The notes beneath the pieces were generated by a model. That model worked only from the letters and a program-made list of their open reading frames with translations. It had not been told where the DNA came from and did no database searches. A stretch of DNA of 64,000 nucleotides from Gemmatimonadaceae bacterium (GTDB taxonomy: Bacteria > Gemmatimonadota > Gemmatimonadetes > Gemmatimonadales > Gemmatimonadaceae): NCBI GenBank assembly GCA_035533755.1, contig DATLTC010000053.1:50820-114819 (forward strand). The letters are read 5' to 3'. Positions 45,801 through 54,540 of this stretch are shown here, in pieces (within the stretch, counting starts at the first letter, position 1; the number at the start of each line of letters is the position of its first letter). Made by a program: the position numbers and the translations under genes.

Positions 45801-47009
45801 ATGACCGCCAAGAGCATCGACACCGCCGGCGTCCACGCCGGACGCGAAGAATTCCGCCAACTCGGGGTGCACGCCGCCCCTCTCGACCTCTCCACCACCT
45901 ACCCGATCGGCGAACTCTCCGAGGCCATCAGCGACCTCGATGCGATGATCGCCGGCCACCGGCCGGAGCACAACGCGATCTACGCGCGGCTGGCCAACCC
46001 CACCGTGGACCGCTTCGAGCACGCCCTGGCCGAACTCGAGGGCGCCGACGACGCCGTGGCCTTCGGCTCGGGCATGGCGGCGATCGCCGCCGCGCTCCTC
46101 GTGGCCCGACAGCGCGGCTCGCACGTGGTGGCCGTGCGCCCGCTCTACGGCGGCACGGACCATCTGCTCGAGTCTCGCCTGCTGTCGCTGGACGTCACCT
46201 GGGCCACGCCCGACGGCGTGGCCCGCGCGATCCGTCCCGAGACCTCGCTGGTGGTGATCGAGACGCCGGGCAACCCCACGCTCGTCCTGGTGGACATCGC
46301 CGACGTGGTGCGACAGGCGGGACGCGTGCCCGTGCTCGTGGACTCCACGTTCGCCACGCCGGTGCTGCAGCAGCCGTTGGCGCTGGGCGCGACGCTCTCG
46401 CTGCACAGCGGCACGAAGTACCTGGGCGGGCACGGCGACGTGATGGCGGGAGTGGTCGCCACCAACGACGACTGGGCGGGCGCCCTCCGGCAGGTACGCA
46501 TTCTCACGGGCGGCGTGCTGCACCCGATGGGCGCGTACATGCTGCACCGGGGGCTGCAGACGCTGGGGGTGCGCGTGCGCGCGGCGCAGGCCGGGGCGAT
46601 CGAGATCGCGCAGCGGCTCACGGACAGTCCGGCCGTGGAGCGCGTGTACTTCCCGGGGTTGCCGGGCGCGGATCCCACGGGATTGATCGGCCGGCAGATG
46701 CGCGGCCCCGGCGCGATGATCAGCTTCGAAGTGGCCGGGGGATTCGACGCCGCGGCCGCGGTGCTCCGCGCCGTGCGGATGATCACGCCGGCCGTGAGCC
46801 TCGGCTCCACCGACTCGCTCATCCAGCACCCCGCCGGACTCACGCACCGCGTGATCGGCGAGGCGGCGCGCGAAGACGAAGGCCTGAGCCCTGGCATGCT
46901 GCGTCTGAGCGTTGGCCTGGAGGCGCCGGCAGACATCTGGGCCGACCTGGAGCGCGCCCTGGCCGCGGCGCAGGCGGTGCACGCCGAGCCCGCCTACGCG
47001 ATGGCGTAG
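45801..47009 (+). CDS. Cystathionine gamma-synthase-family PLP enzyme (Cys/Met metabolism)
   Basis: 402 residues. Visible are IYARLANPTVDRFEHALAEL, FGSGMAAIAAALL and the PLP lysine in LHSGTKYLGGHGD, followed by SLGSTDSLIQHPAGLTHR near the C-terminus. These define the Met gamma-lyase / cystathionine synthase / O-acetylhomoserine sulfhydrylase family; which reaction occurs is not certain. Start set at ATG 45801, which has GGAAG upstream; ATG 45777 has no site and would lie at the transcription start. Confidence 0.88.
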   Translation: MTAKSIDTAGVHAGREEFRQLGVHAAPLDLSTTYPIGELSEAISDLDAMIAGHRPEHNAIYARLANPTVDRFEHALAELEGADDAVAFGSGMAAIAAALLVARQRGSHVVAVRPLYGGTDHLLESRLLSLDVTWATPDGVARAIRPETSLVVIETPGNPTLVLVDIADVVRQAGRVPVLVDSTFATPVLQQPLALGATLSLHSGTKYLGGHGDVMAGVVATNDDWAGALRQVRILTGGVLHPMGAYMLHRGLQTLGVRVRAAQAGAIEIAQRLTDSPAVERVYFPGLPGADPTGLIGRQMRGPGAMISFEVAGGFDAAAAVLRAVRMITPAVSLGSTDSLIQHPAGLTHRVIGEAAREDEGLSPGMLRLSVGLEAPADIWADLERALAAAQAVHAEPAYAMA

Positions 47010-47014
47010 GCCCC

Positions 47015-49228
47015 TCAGCGCGGCATCGACGGCGTCACGGGCCATGCGTCGCCGCCGGCCTCGACGCGCAGCGAATGCCCGTCGGTGCCGATGACCACGG
47101 TGGACAGCCGGTCGGTGCGCAGCACCAGCGCGCCGGCCGCCGCCAGACGGCGCATCACGTCGGCGCTGGGATGGCCGTAGCTGTTGCCGGCGCCCACCGA
47201 CACGAGCGCGATGCGGGGCGACACGGCCGCCAGGAAATCCGGGGTCGAGCTGGTGGAGCTGCCATGGTGCCCCACCTTGAGCACATCCGCCTGGAGGAGG
47301 TTGCGCGCGTGCGCCAGCAGCCACGCTTCCTCGCCGCGCTCGGCATCGCCCACGAGCAGCATCCGGATCCGCCCCACCCGCACCAGCGCGATGGCGCTGG
47401 CGGCGTTGGCGTCGTGCGATCCGGCGACCCACGCCGAGTCGGGTCCGAGAAAGGTGATCGTCACCTCGTCCACGACCAGCGAATCGCCCGGGTGCACCCG
47501 ACGCCAGGCCACGCCGCCGCGGCGGGCCTCGAACAGCGACGCGCGGTAGGCGACGCCGGCGTCGGTGTAGGCCGCGTCGTAGTACCGGGACGGGCGCAGC
47601 GCGCGGATCACACTCGCCGCGCCGCCCACGTGATCGTCGTGCGGGTGCGACAGGATGAACGCGGCGAGCGTTCCGCCGCGATGCGCGATGTAGGGGACGA
47701 CAGTCGCGCGGCCGGCATCGCCCCCGCGCCAGATGCGGCCCGCATCCATCAGCACCCAGTGCCCGCGGGTGGTGCGCAGGGCGATCGCGTCGCCCTGCCC
47801 CACGTCGATCAGGTGCAGTTCGGTGCGCGCGCTCGCCGCGGGCATCAGGGGCGACCAGGCGACGAGCGCGAGCGATGCCAGGGCCACGCCCGCCGCGCGG
47901 GCGGGAAACCGGCTGACGCAGGCCACGAGCAGCGCCACGGCGAACAGCGCGCCGCACGCGGCGGCCTGTGCGGTGGGGGCCACGGCGATCGACCCGCCTG
48001 GCACGGCGGCGCCGGCCGCCGCCACGGCGTCGAACGCCCAGAGCAGCGGATGGGCCGCGTCGGCCAGCCACCGCGCGAGCGGTCCGGCCGGCGACAGCAC
48101 GAGCGCCAGGAACATCATCGGCTGCGCCAGCGCGATCACCGGCCCCGCGAACACGTTGGTGAGTGGGCCGATCAGGCTGAGCCGGCCGAAGTACCACGCC
48201 ACGAGCGGCGCCGTGACCACGGTGGCCATGAGCGACGCCGCCACGGTGCCGGCCACGGTGCGCCGCACGCCGGCTAGATCGCGCATCCACGTCACGCGTT
48301 GCGCGAGCGCCGACGCGGCGACGAGGGCCGCGACGCCGGCCACGCTGAGCTGGTAGCCCACGTCCCGCGCCACGCGGGGATCGACCAGCGGCATCGCGGC
48401 GCCGATGGCGAGGATGGCCCACGGCGACGTGGGCCGCTGCCACAAGCGCGCGCAGACCACGGCGGCGAGCATGACGGCGGCCCGGAGCGCCGGGGCCGGC
48501 GCGCCCAGCATGGCCACGTAGGCGGCGATCACGACGAGCGTGGCGACGCTGGCCCGGCGCCGGGAGAGCCGGAGCAGTTGGAACACGAGGTCGGTGGCGA
48601 CGGCGATGAGCGCCACGTGCAGCCCCGAGATGGAGAGCATGTGCGTGAGCCCGGCCGCCGCGTAGCGGTCGCGCATCTCCACCGGGATACCGCGCTGGTC
48701 GGCCACGAGCAGGGCGCGCGCCAGCGGCGCGTCGGCGCCGAAGACGGCGTCCACGCGCCGCCCCGCGCGGTCGCGCCACCGCGTGAGCGCCGAGCCCGGC
48801 CGCACAACGCGAATGGTGGCGCGCATCACGAGCAGTCCGCGGGCGGATCGCGTGACGTCGCCGCTGGCGAGCACGATGAATCCGGCGCGCGAGGAGCCAC
48901 GGGCCACCGCCAGCGAGACGTCGGCGCGGCATCCGACGGCGTGGGCCCGCGAGAACGAGCCCGGATCGGCGGCGTCGTCCAGTTCCACGCGGATGGCCGT
49001 GCGCCCGCCCAGCGCGGCGAGACAGCGGGCGTCGTCGCGCGCCGTGGCGTACGCCACCATCGCCCCGGCGGCAACGAGGAGCGCGGCGGCGGCGATGGTG
49101 GCGCGGCGCGCGATCGCGGCCAGGGCGGCCACCGCCATCGACAGCCAGGCCGCGACCGCCGACGCGCCGGCGAATCCGAGCAGCAGCCCGGCCGCGTACG
49201 AAGCAACTCCAACGGCGAAGATCGGCAT
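47015..49228 (-). CDS. comEC: ComEC/Rec2 DNA-uptake channel protein
   Basis: 737 residues. The N-terminal membrane region and DUF4131-like part (DDAADPGSFSRAHAVGCRADV) are followed by the Competence domain (LSISGLHVALIAVATDLVF) with many helices. A C-terminal metallo-beta-lactamase domain (ELHLIDVGQGDAIALRT, LSHPHDDHVGG) gives the nuclease-like site. It imports single-stranded DNA in natural transformation. It lies 42 bases downstream of comFB. Confidence 0.93.
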   Translation of the reverse strand: MPIFAVGVASYAAGLLLGFAGASAVAAWLSMAVAALAAIARRATIAAAALLVAAGAMVAYATARDDARCLAALGGRTAIRVELDDAADPGSFSRAHAVGCRADVSLAVARGSSRAGFIVLASGDVTRSARGLLVMRATIRVVRPGSALTRWRDRAGRRVDAVFGADAPLARALLVADQRGIPVEMRDRYAAAGLTHMLSISGLHVALIAVATDLVFQLLRLSRRRASVATLVVIAAYVAMLGAPAPALRAAVMLAAVVCARLWQRPTSPWAILAIGAAMPLVDPRVARDVGYQLSVAGVAALVAASALAQRVTWMRDLAGVRRTVAGTVAASLMATVVTAPLVAWYFGRLSLIGPLTNVFAGPVIALAQPMMFLALVLSPAGPLARWLADAAHPLLWAFDAVAAAGAAVPGGSIAVAPTAQAAACGALFAVALLVACVSRFPARAAGVALASLALVAWSPLMPAASARTELHLIDVGQGDAIALRTTRGHWVLMDAGRIWRGGDAGRATVVPYIAHRGGTLAAFILSHPHDDHVGGAASVIRALRPSRYYDAAYTDAGVAYRASLFEARRGGVAWRRVHPGDSLVVDEVTITFLGPDSAWVAGSHDANAASAIALVRVGRIRMLLVGDAERGEEAWLLAHARNLLQADVLKVGHHGSSTSSTPDFLAAVSPRIALVSVGAGNSYGHPSADVMRRLAAAGALVLRTDRLSTVVIGTDGHSLRVEAGGDAWPVTPSMPR

Positions 49229-49270
49229 GGCGCGGGCGGGCTGGACGCCTCGCCGCGCGGCGATCGGCGC

Positions 49271-49564
49271 CTAGGCGGTGGGGCTCGGGGGTGTGGGACG
49301 ACCTGCTTCGTGGCGCGGCGCGGCGGCCACACGACGCATGGCATCGAGCACGCGCACCGACAGATCGGCTCTGCCCTGGTCGCTACGCAGTTCGAGATTG
49401 GCCAGCGCCCAGCCCCGCGCGGTGTTGGTGTAGCGGGGACGAAGTTGGTTGAGCACGTACGTCACCACGTCATCCGTGCATTGCTGACAGGCGCAGAACG
49501 CCGTACTCGTGGGCAGCAGTTGGGCGTGCGCCTCGCGCACGACCTCTTCCACGATGTTCTTCAT
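49271..49564 (-). CDS. comFB: ComFB-family protein
   Basis: 97 residues. The KNIVEEVVREAHAQLLPTS start, CACQQCTDDVVTYVLNQLRPRYTNT and a C-terminal variable tail fit the late-competence ComFB family. Homologues in cyanobacteria have been described as c-di-GMP receptors. Its start overlaps the miaB stop by four bases and comEC follows, so a competence link is likely by context. No enzymatic site is visible. Confidence 0.88.
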   Translation of the reverse strand: MKNIVEEVVREAHAQLLPTSTAFCACQQCTDDVVTYVLNQLRPRYTNTARGWALANLELRSDQGRADLSVRVLDAMRRVAAAPRHEAGRPTPPSPTA

Positions 49565-50904
49565 CCGGCCATCGGGAGCGCGCGCCGATCGGCGACGGCG
49601 GTGCCGGTGAACGTGAAGCCGGTGGTGCCGGTGAGCTCCACCGTGAGATAGCGGCCGAGCATCGAGGCATCGCCCGGCACGAGGACGGTCTTGAAGTCGC
49701 GGGTGCGGGCCTGCAACAGGTCGCCGCCGCGGCGCGCTTCGCGCTCGACCATCACCTCCACGCGCTGGCCGAGCAACGCCAGATTACGCGACCGCGACGC
49801 GCCGCGCACCGCCTCGACCAGCCGCTCCAGCCGCTCGCCGGCCACGGCATCGGGCACGGTGTCGGCGGCGGGCAGGCGCGTGGCGGCCGTGCCCTCGCGC
49901 GGCGAGAACTTGAAGGTGAAGGCGTCGGCGAATCCAACGGCGCGGACGGCGCTCAGCGTCTCCTCGAAGTCGGCCTCGGTCTCTCCGGGAAATCCCACGA
50001 TGACGTCGGTGGTGAGGCTCAGCCCGGGGATCGCGGCGCGCAGGCGGTCCACGCATTCGAGGTATTCCTCGCGCGTGTAGCGGCGCAGCATCCGCTTGAG
50101 AATCCGCGTGCTCCCCGACTGCATGGGCAGGTGCACGTGCTCGCACACGGCAGGCACCTCGGCCATGGCCGCGATCACGCGATCGCTGAAGTCGTTGGGG
50201 TGCGGGCTGGTGAACCGCAGGCGCCGGATGCCGGGCACGGCGCCCACGGCGCGCAGGAGGTCGGCGAAGTCATGGGCGCCGTCGTGATACGAGTTCACCG
50301 TCTGGCCGAGCAGCACGGCCTCGCTCATGCCGTCGGCGATGACGTCGCGCGTCTCGCGCACGACGTCCGCCAACTGGCGGCTGCGCTCGGCGCCGCGCGT
50401 GGTGGGCACGATGCAGTACGTACAGCGATAGTCGCAGCCGCGCTGCACGGGGATCCATGCCTTGACCTTGTCGAACCGCCGCGGCGTGAAGTCCTCGTAG
50501 TGCTCCTCGAGGTCGAAGTCGGTGGCCGTGGTGCGCTCGCCGCGCCGCGCGCCGTCCACCAGCATCGGGAGCGCGCGATAGCCGTCGGGACCGATCACGA
50601 AACTCACATGCCGCGCCTGGTCGAGCAGCCGCGCGCCCAACCGCTGGGCCATGCACCCCGTGACCCCGAGCACCGACCCCGGCTTCATGTCGCGCTTGAG
50701 CTCGCCCACGCGGCCCACCACGCGCTGCTCGGCGTGCTCCCGGATGGCGCAGGTGTTGACGAGGATCACGTCGGCGCTCCGCGCGTCCGACGCTTCGTCG
50801 TAGCCGTGCGCCGCGAGCGACCCGAGCATCAGCTCGGAGTCGCTCACGTTCATCTGACACCCGTAGGTCTCGATGTAGACGGTGGGACGTGCGGCCGTGG
50901 TCAT
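49561..50904 (-). CDS. miaB: tRNA-2-methylthio-N6-dimethylallyladenosine synthase MiaB
   Basis: 447 residues. It has the MTTase domain (YIETYGCQMNVSDSELM, first Cys cluster), the radical-SAM CxxxCxxC (GCDYRCTYCIVPTTRG) and a C-terminal TRAM domain. It adds the methylthio group to i6A37 in tRNA. It is second of two methylthiotransferases in a row here. Confidence 0.95.
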   Translation of the reverse strand: MTTAARPTVYIETYGCQMNVSDSELMLGSLAAHGYDEASDARSADVILVNTCAIREHAEQRVVGRVGELKRDMKPGSVLGVTGCMAQRLGARLLDQARHVSFVIGPDGYRALPMLVDGARRGERTTATDFDLEEHYEDFTPRRFDKVKAWIPVQRGCDYRCTYCIVPTTRGAERSRQLADVVRETRDVIADGMSEAVLLGQTVNSYHDGAHDFADLLRAVGAVPGIRRLRFTSPHPNDFSDRVIAAMAEVPAVCEHVHLPMQSGSTRILKRMLRRYTREEYLECVDRLRAAIPGLSLTTDVIVGFPGETEADFEETLSAVRAVGFADAFTFKFSPREGTAATRLPAADTVPDAVAGERLERLVEAVRGASRSRNLALLGQRVEVMVEREARRGGDLLQARTRDFKTVLVPGDASMLGRYLTVELTGTTGFTFTGTAVADRRALPMAG

Positions 50905-50950
50905 CTGGCGCGGGGATCGGGATTGGCGTGAGCGGAGAAAGATAGCCGCC

Positions 50951-52183
50951 TCAGGCGGCCACCAGCGAACCGTCCGTCGCGGTGCGTAATCGAGCGACGA
51001 ACCGGTGGCCCCGGGGCAACGCCGGATCGTCCAGCCGCACGGTCAGATAGTCCTCGGTGAGCCCGCTGCGGTGCCCGGCGGCCCCGAGGACCACGACGTC
51101 GGCCGTGGTGCCGGCGCGCGAGGCGGCGTAGGCAGCCTGCTTGCGGTGGGCCAGGGCCCGCATCTCGGCGGCGCGCGCGCGGGCCACGGTGTCGGCCACC
51201 CGGCCCGGCAGCCGCTCGGCCGCGGTCCCGGGACGCAGCGAGAACGGGAACACGTGGAGGTAGGTGAAGGGCAGCCGTTCGCAGAGGGCCACCGTGGCGG
51301 AGTGGTCGCGATCGGTCTCGCCGGGAAACCCGGTGATCACGTCGGCGCCGAGCCCGAACACGGCGCGGTGGGCCACCACCCGCTCGACGGCCTCGGCGTA
51401 TCGCTCGGGCGTGTACCAGTGGCGGCCCATGCGGCGCAGCATCGCCGCCGAGCCCGACTGCAGCGGCGCGTGCAGAAAGGGCACGACGCGGCCGCCGGCG
51501 CGCAGCAGTCGGCAGAGCGGCGCGTCGACTTCGGTGGCCTCGACCGACGAGAGGCGAAAGCGAACGTCCGGCACCTCGCGCAGCAGGCGATCGAGCAGCG
51601 CCGAGAGCGACGAGCCGAGGTCCACGCCGTACGTCCCGATGTGCACGCCGGTAAGGACGATCTCCGGGTGGTGGCCGGCCAGCGCCGCCGCTTCGCGCAC
51701 CAGGTCGGCGGCCGGCCGGCTGCGGTTGGCGCCGCGGGCGAGCGTGGTGGCGCAGAAGGTGCAGTGCTCGTCGCAGCCGTCCTGGATGCGCAGCAGGGCG
51801 CGCGTGGACTGCTGCGGCCCGCCGATGGCGGCGGCGCGATCGGGCGCGATGCCGAGGGCGTCGGCCACGCGGGCCACGTCGCCGCCGGGCACGACGTGCG
51901 ACACCGACGGCAGGGCGAGGAGCGCGGGCTCGCGGTCGGCGAGTCCGGCCACGCACCCCATGACCACGCTGCGGATGGCGGGCGCGCGCCGCGCGGCGCG
52001 GCGGACGGCCTGCCGGAGATCGGCTTCGGCGTCGGCCGTGACGGCGCACGAATTGAACACCGCGACGTCGGCGTCCTCGGGCGCGTCCACGAGCTGGTGG
52101 CCGGCGCCGGCGACGACGGCGCGGACCGCCTCGCTATCCGCATGGTTGGCGCGGCAGCCGAACGTGCGGAGATACACCTTCAC
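50951..52183 (-). CDS. mtaB: Threonylcarbamoyladenosine tRNA methylthiotransferase MtaB
   Basis: 410 residues. The N-terminal YLRTFGCRANHADSEA, the radical-SAM cluster DGCDEHCTFCATTLARG and a C-terminal TRAM-like region match MtaB, which makes ms2t6A37. GTG 52183 overlaps the histidine kinase stop. With miaB it covers both ms2 modifications at position 37. Confidence 0.92.
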   Translation of the reverse strand: MKVYLRTFGCRANHADSEAVRAVVAGAGHQLVDAPEDADVAVFNSCAVTADAEADLRQAVRRAARRAPAIRSVVMGCVAGLADREPALLALPSVSHVVPGGDVARVADALGIAPDRAAAIGGPQQSTRALLRIQDGCDEHCTFCATTLARGANRSRPAADLVREAAALAGHHPEIVLTGVHIGTYGVDLGSSLSALLDRLLREVPDVRFRLSSVEATEVDAPLCRLLRAGGRVVPFLHAPLQSGSAAMLRRMGRHWYTPERYAEAVERVVAHRAVFGLGADVITGFPGETDRDHSATVALCERLPFTYLHVFPFSLRPGTAAERLPGRVADTVARARAAEMRALAHRKQAAYAASRAGTTADVVVLGAAGHRSGLTEDYLTVRLDDPALPRGHRFVARLRTATDGSLVAA

Positions 52184-53382
52184 GCGCGCGTCGTTCTGGC
52201 CGCGGCCGGCGTCTCGGGCGGCGGGGGCGGATGCAGCGGCAGCGTGAAGTGGAACGCGCTCCCCTGGCCGGCCCCGGCGCTCTGCACCCAGATGCGGCCG
52301 CCGTGCGCGCCGACGACCAACTTGCAGAAAGCGAGCCCCAGCCCCGAGCCGCGCAGCTGGGGCGCGTTGGGCGTGTGCACCTGTTCGAACTTGCGGAAGA
52401 TGATGTCCTGGTACTCCGGGGGAATGCCGGCCCCGTTGTCGGCCACGGTGAACAGGATGCCGTCGCCCTCGCGGCGCGCGCTGAGCTGGATGGCCACGGC
52501 GTGGGCGGAGTGCGTGAGCGCGTTCTGGACGAGATTGCCGAGCACGCGGCGCAGCAGGGGCTTGTCGGCCTCGAACACGGGCGCGTCGTCGGTGACGTCG
52601 ACGGTGGCCGTGGCGCCGTCCTGCTGGAAGCGCGAACTCCACTCGTGGACGATCTCGTTGAGCATCGCGGCGGGGGCGATCGGCTCCAGCTTGAGCACGA
52701 TGTTCGTCTCCTCGATGCGGCGGATCTCGAGCAGGTCCTCGATGAGCGACAGCAGATCCTCGGCGCGACCCTCGGTTTCGAGGAGGGCGCGCCGCTGATT
52801 GGGCGTGAGGGGGCCGAAGTCCTCGTCGAGCAGCATCTCGAGCGTGGCGAGCACGGCGGCGAGCGGCGACTTGAGATCGTGGACGATCATCTTCATGAGG
52901 TCGTCGCGCAGCTTCTCGAGTTCGCGCATCTTGCGCGAACTCTCTTCGAGGGCGTCCATCGCGCCCTTGAGCCGGAGCAGACTGCGCACGCGCGCGCCGA
53001 GGACGAGGCGGTTGTGCGGCTTGGTGAGGAAGTCGTCGCCCCCCGCCTCGATGCCCTTGAGGCGGTCGGTGGTGTCGTTGAGCGCGGTGACGAAGATGAC
53101 GGGCACGCGGGCGGTGCGCGGATCGCGCTTGATGCGGCGGCAGACCTCGAAGCCGGTGTCGCGCTCGTCGCAGTCCAACGCGCCGGGCGGCATCGCGACG
53201 TCGAGGATGCAGAGGTCGGGGTGGTGCTCGAACGCGGCGGTGAGGGCCGACGGGCCATCGGTGGCGGCGATGGCGCGGAATCCCAGCACGTGGAGCTGGT
53301 CGAACAGCAGCTCCACGTTGGCCTCGACGTCGTCGGCGACGAGGATCAGCGGGGCGTCAGCGGGACGGGTGCTTGTCTCCAC
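52180..53382 (-). CDS. Receiver-histidine kinase hybrid (response regulator N-terminal)
   Basis: 400 residues. The receiver domain comes first: LVADDVEANVELL, phospho-acceptor Asp61 in CILDVAMPP, and the FLTKPHNRLVL switch Lys. HisKA follows with His168 in IVHDLKSPLAAVL, then HATPase with NLVQNALTH, DNGAGIPPEYQ and GSGLGLAFCKLVV. No membrane helix, so a cytoplasmic kinase. An extra acidic loop (GALDCDERDTG) follows the phospho-Asp. No cognate output gene adjoins. Confidence 0.92.
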   Translation of the reverse strand: METSTRPADAPLILVADDVEANVELLFDQLHVLGFRAIAATDGPSALTAAFEHHPDLCILDVAMPPGALDCDERDTGFEVCRRIKRDPRTARVPVIFVTALNDTTDRLKGIEAGGDDFLTKPHNRLVLGARVRSLLRLKGAMDALEESSRKMRELEKLRDDLMKMIVHDLKSPLAAVLATLEMLLDEDFGPLTPNQRRALLETEGRAEDLLSLIEDLLEIRRIEETNIVLKLEPIAPAAMLNEIVHEWSSRFQQDGATATVDVTDDAPVFEADKPLLRRVLGNLVQNALTHSAHAVAIQLSARREGDGILFTVADNGAGIPPEYQDIIFRKFEQVHTPNAPQLRGSGLGLAFCKLVVGAHGGRIWVQSAGAGQGSAFHFTLPLHPPPPPETPAAARTTRA

Positions 53383-53391
53383 GGCCGCGGC

Positions 53392-54540
53392 TCAGGGGCG
53401 TACGGTGAGCCCCATGCTCAACGTCCACGCCGATTCGGTGACGCCGATGCCGGCACTGCGCGACGCGCGCACCAAGCCTGCATCGAACAGCACCCGGCCC
53501 TGGGCGAGGGTGAGCCCCACGCCGCCGGCCAGGGATCCTTCGTGCACCTGATGGCCCGCCGCCGGGAACGGCAGGTTGCGCCACCGCGAGCCGACGCGGA
53601 ACGCGAGCGGGATATCGCCCAGTCGCGGTCCGGTGAATTCGGCGCCGACCGACGAATCCCACGAGTTCATCGCCGCCCCATTGGCCGCGTCCAGCGATCC
53701 CAGCGCGGCCCACTTGTCGTACGCCGTCCGGAACGCGAGCGTGGTGCCGGAAAAGCCGCTGAACACGACGCCGACGCCGAAGTGGTCGGGCACGTGCGCC
53801 GTGGCGAGCGTGGTGTCGCCGATCTTCTGCTCCAGCGGTCCGCCGCGGCGGTACGAGATCGCGATGCCGCCCAGCGACGGCTCGACGAATTCCACGCCGG
53901 CCGACAGCGCATTGCCGGCGTACGTGGTGGCGATGGGCGTGCTGGTGTTGCCATACCGCACCGTATCTTCGAAGAAGCGGCTGGTGGTCACCACATCGCG
54001 CCCGTTGACGGCGTGCAGGGCCACGCCCAGGCGCAGCCACGACCTCGGGACATAGGCGAACGTCAGGGCGAGGTCGTTCAACGATCCGTCGCTCTTGGTG
54101 GTGGAGTTGAATCGCACGGTGTCGCCGGCGATCAGCTGCTGCTGCGGCGAGGTGGTCTGCCAGCTGCGATCGAGCAGCGTGGACGACGACGCGCCCACCA
54201 TGAAGTGTTCCCCGAACGGCATGGCGGCGACGAACACCGGGAACCGCTGCGTGCTGGACGACTGCGAGGAGCCGTTGGCCGTGACGCTGCGGAATTCGGG
54301 CTCCATCTGCATGGACAGCGCCGGAGCGCCGAATTCGATGATCGCCGCCGGGTTCACCGGCGAGGTGGGGTCCATCTCGCCGATTGCGCCGCCGGTGCCC
54401 AGCGAGCGGGCGCTGAACTGTCCGGGCGGGTAGCCCAACCCCTGCACGCTGAGATTGCCCTGCGCCGCAGCGAGCGCCGGCACGAGGCACGCGGCGGCGA
54501 CGAGCAGCAGGCCGCGAACGCACGGGATCCGGGTTGTCAT
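53392..54540 (-). CDS. PorV/FadL-like outer-membrane barrel protein, unassigned
   Basis: 382 residues. The signal peptide ends ALAAAQ. The mature start has FSARSLGTGGAIGEMDPTSP and NPAA, resembling the ARSLGMGGA...NPA pattern of PorV/PorQ-type and related barrels, then repeated 10-12 residue beta strands with FVAAMPFG, YVPRSWLRLGVALH, and a C-terminal strand LSMGLTVRP. It shares ATGA with the upstream lipoprotein gene, so the two are probably a functional pair. Function unknown. Confidence 0.65.
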   Translation of the reverse strand: MTTRIPCVRGLLLVAAACLVPALAAAQGNLSVQGLGYPPGQFSARSLGTGGAIGEMDPTSPVNPAAIIEFGAPALSMQMEPEFRSVTANGSSQSSSTQRFPVFVAAMPFGEHFMVGASSSTLLDRSWQTTSPQQQLIAGDTVRFNSTTKSDGSLNDLALTFAYVPRSWLRLGVALHAVNGRDVVTTSRFFEDTVRYGNTSTPIATTYAGNALSAGVEFVEPSLGGIAISYRRGGPLEQKIGDTTLATAHVPDHFGVGVVFSGFSGTTLAFRTAYDKWAALGSLDAANGAAMNSWDSSVGAEFTGPRLGDIPLAFRVGSRWRNLPFPAAGHQVHEGSLAGGVGLTLAQGRVLFDAGLVRASRSAGIGVTESAWTLSMGLTVRP

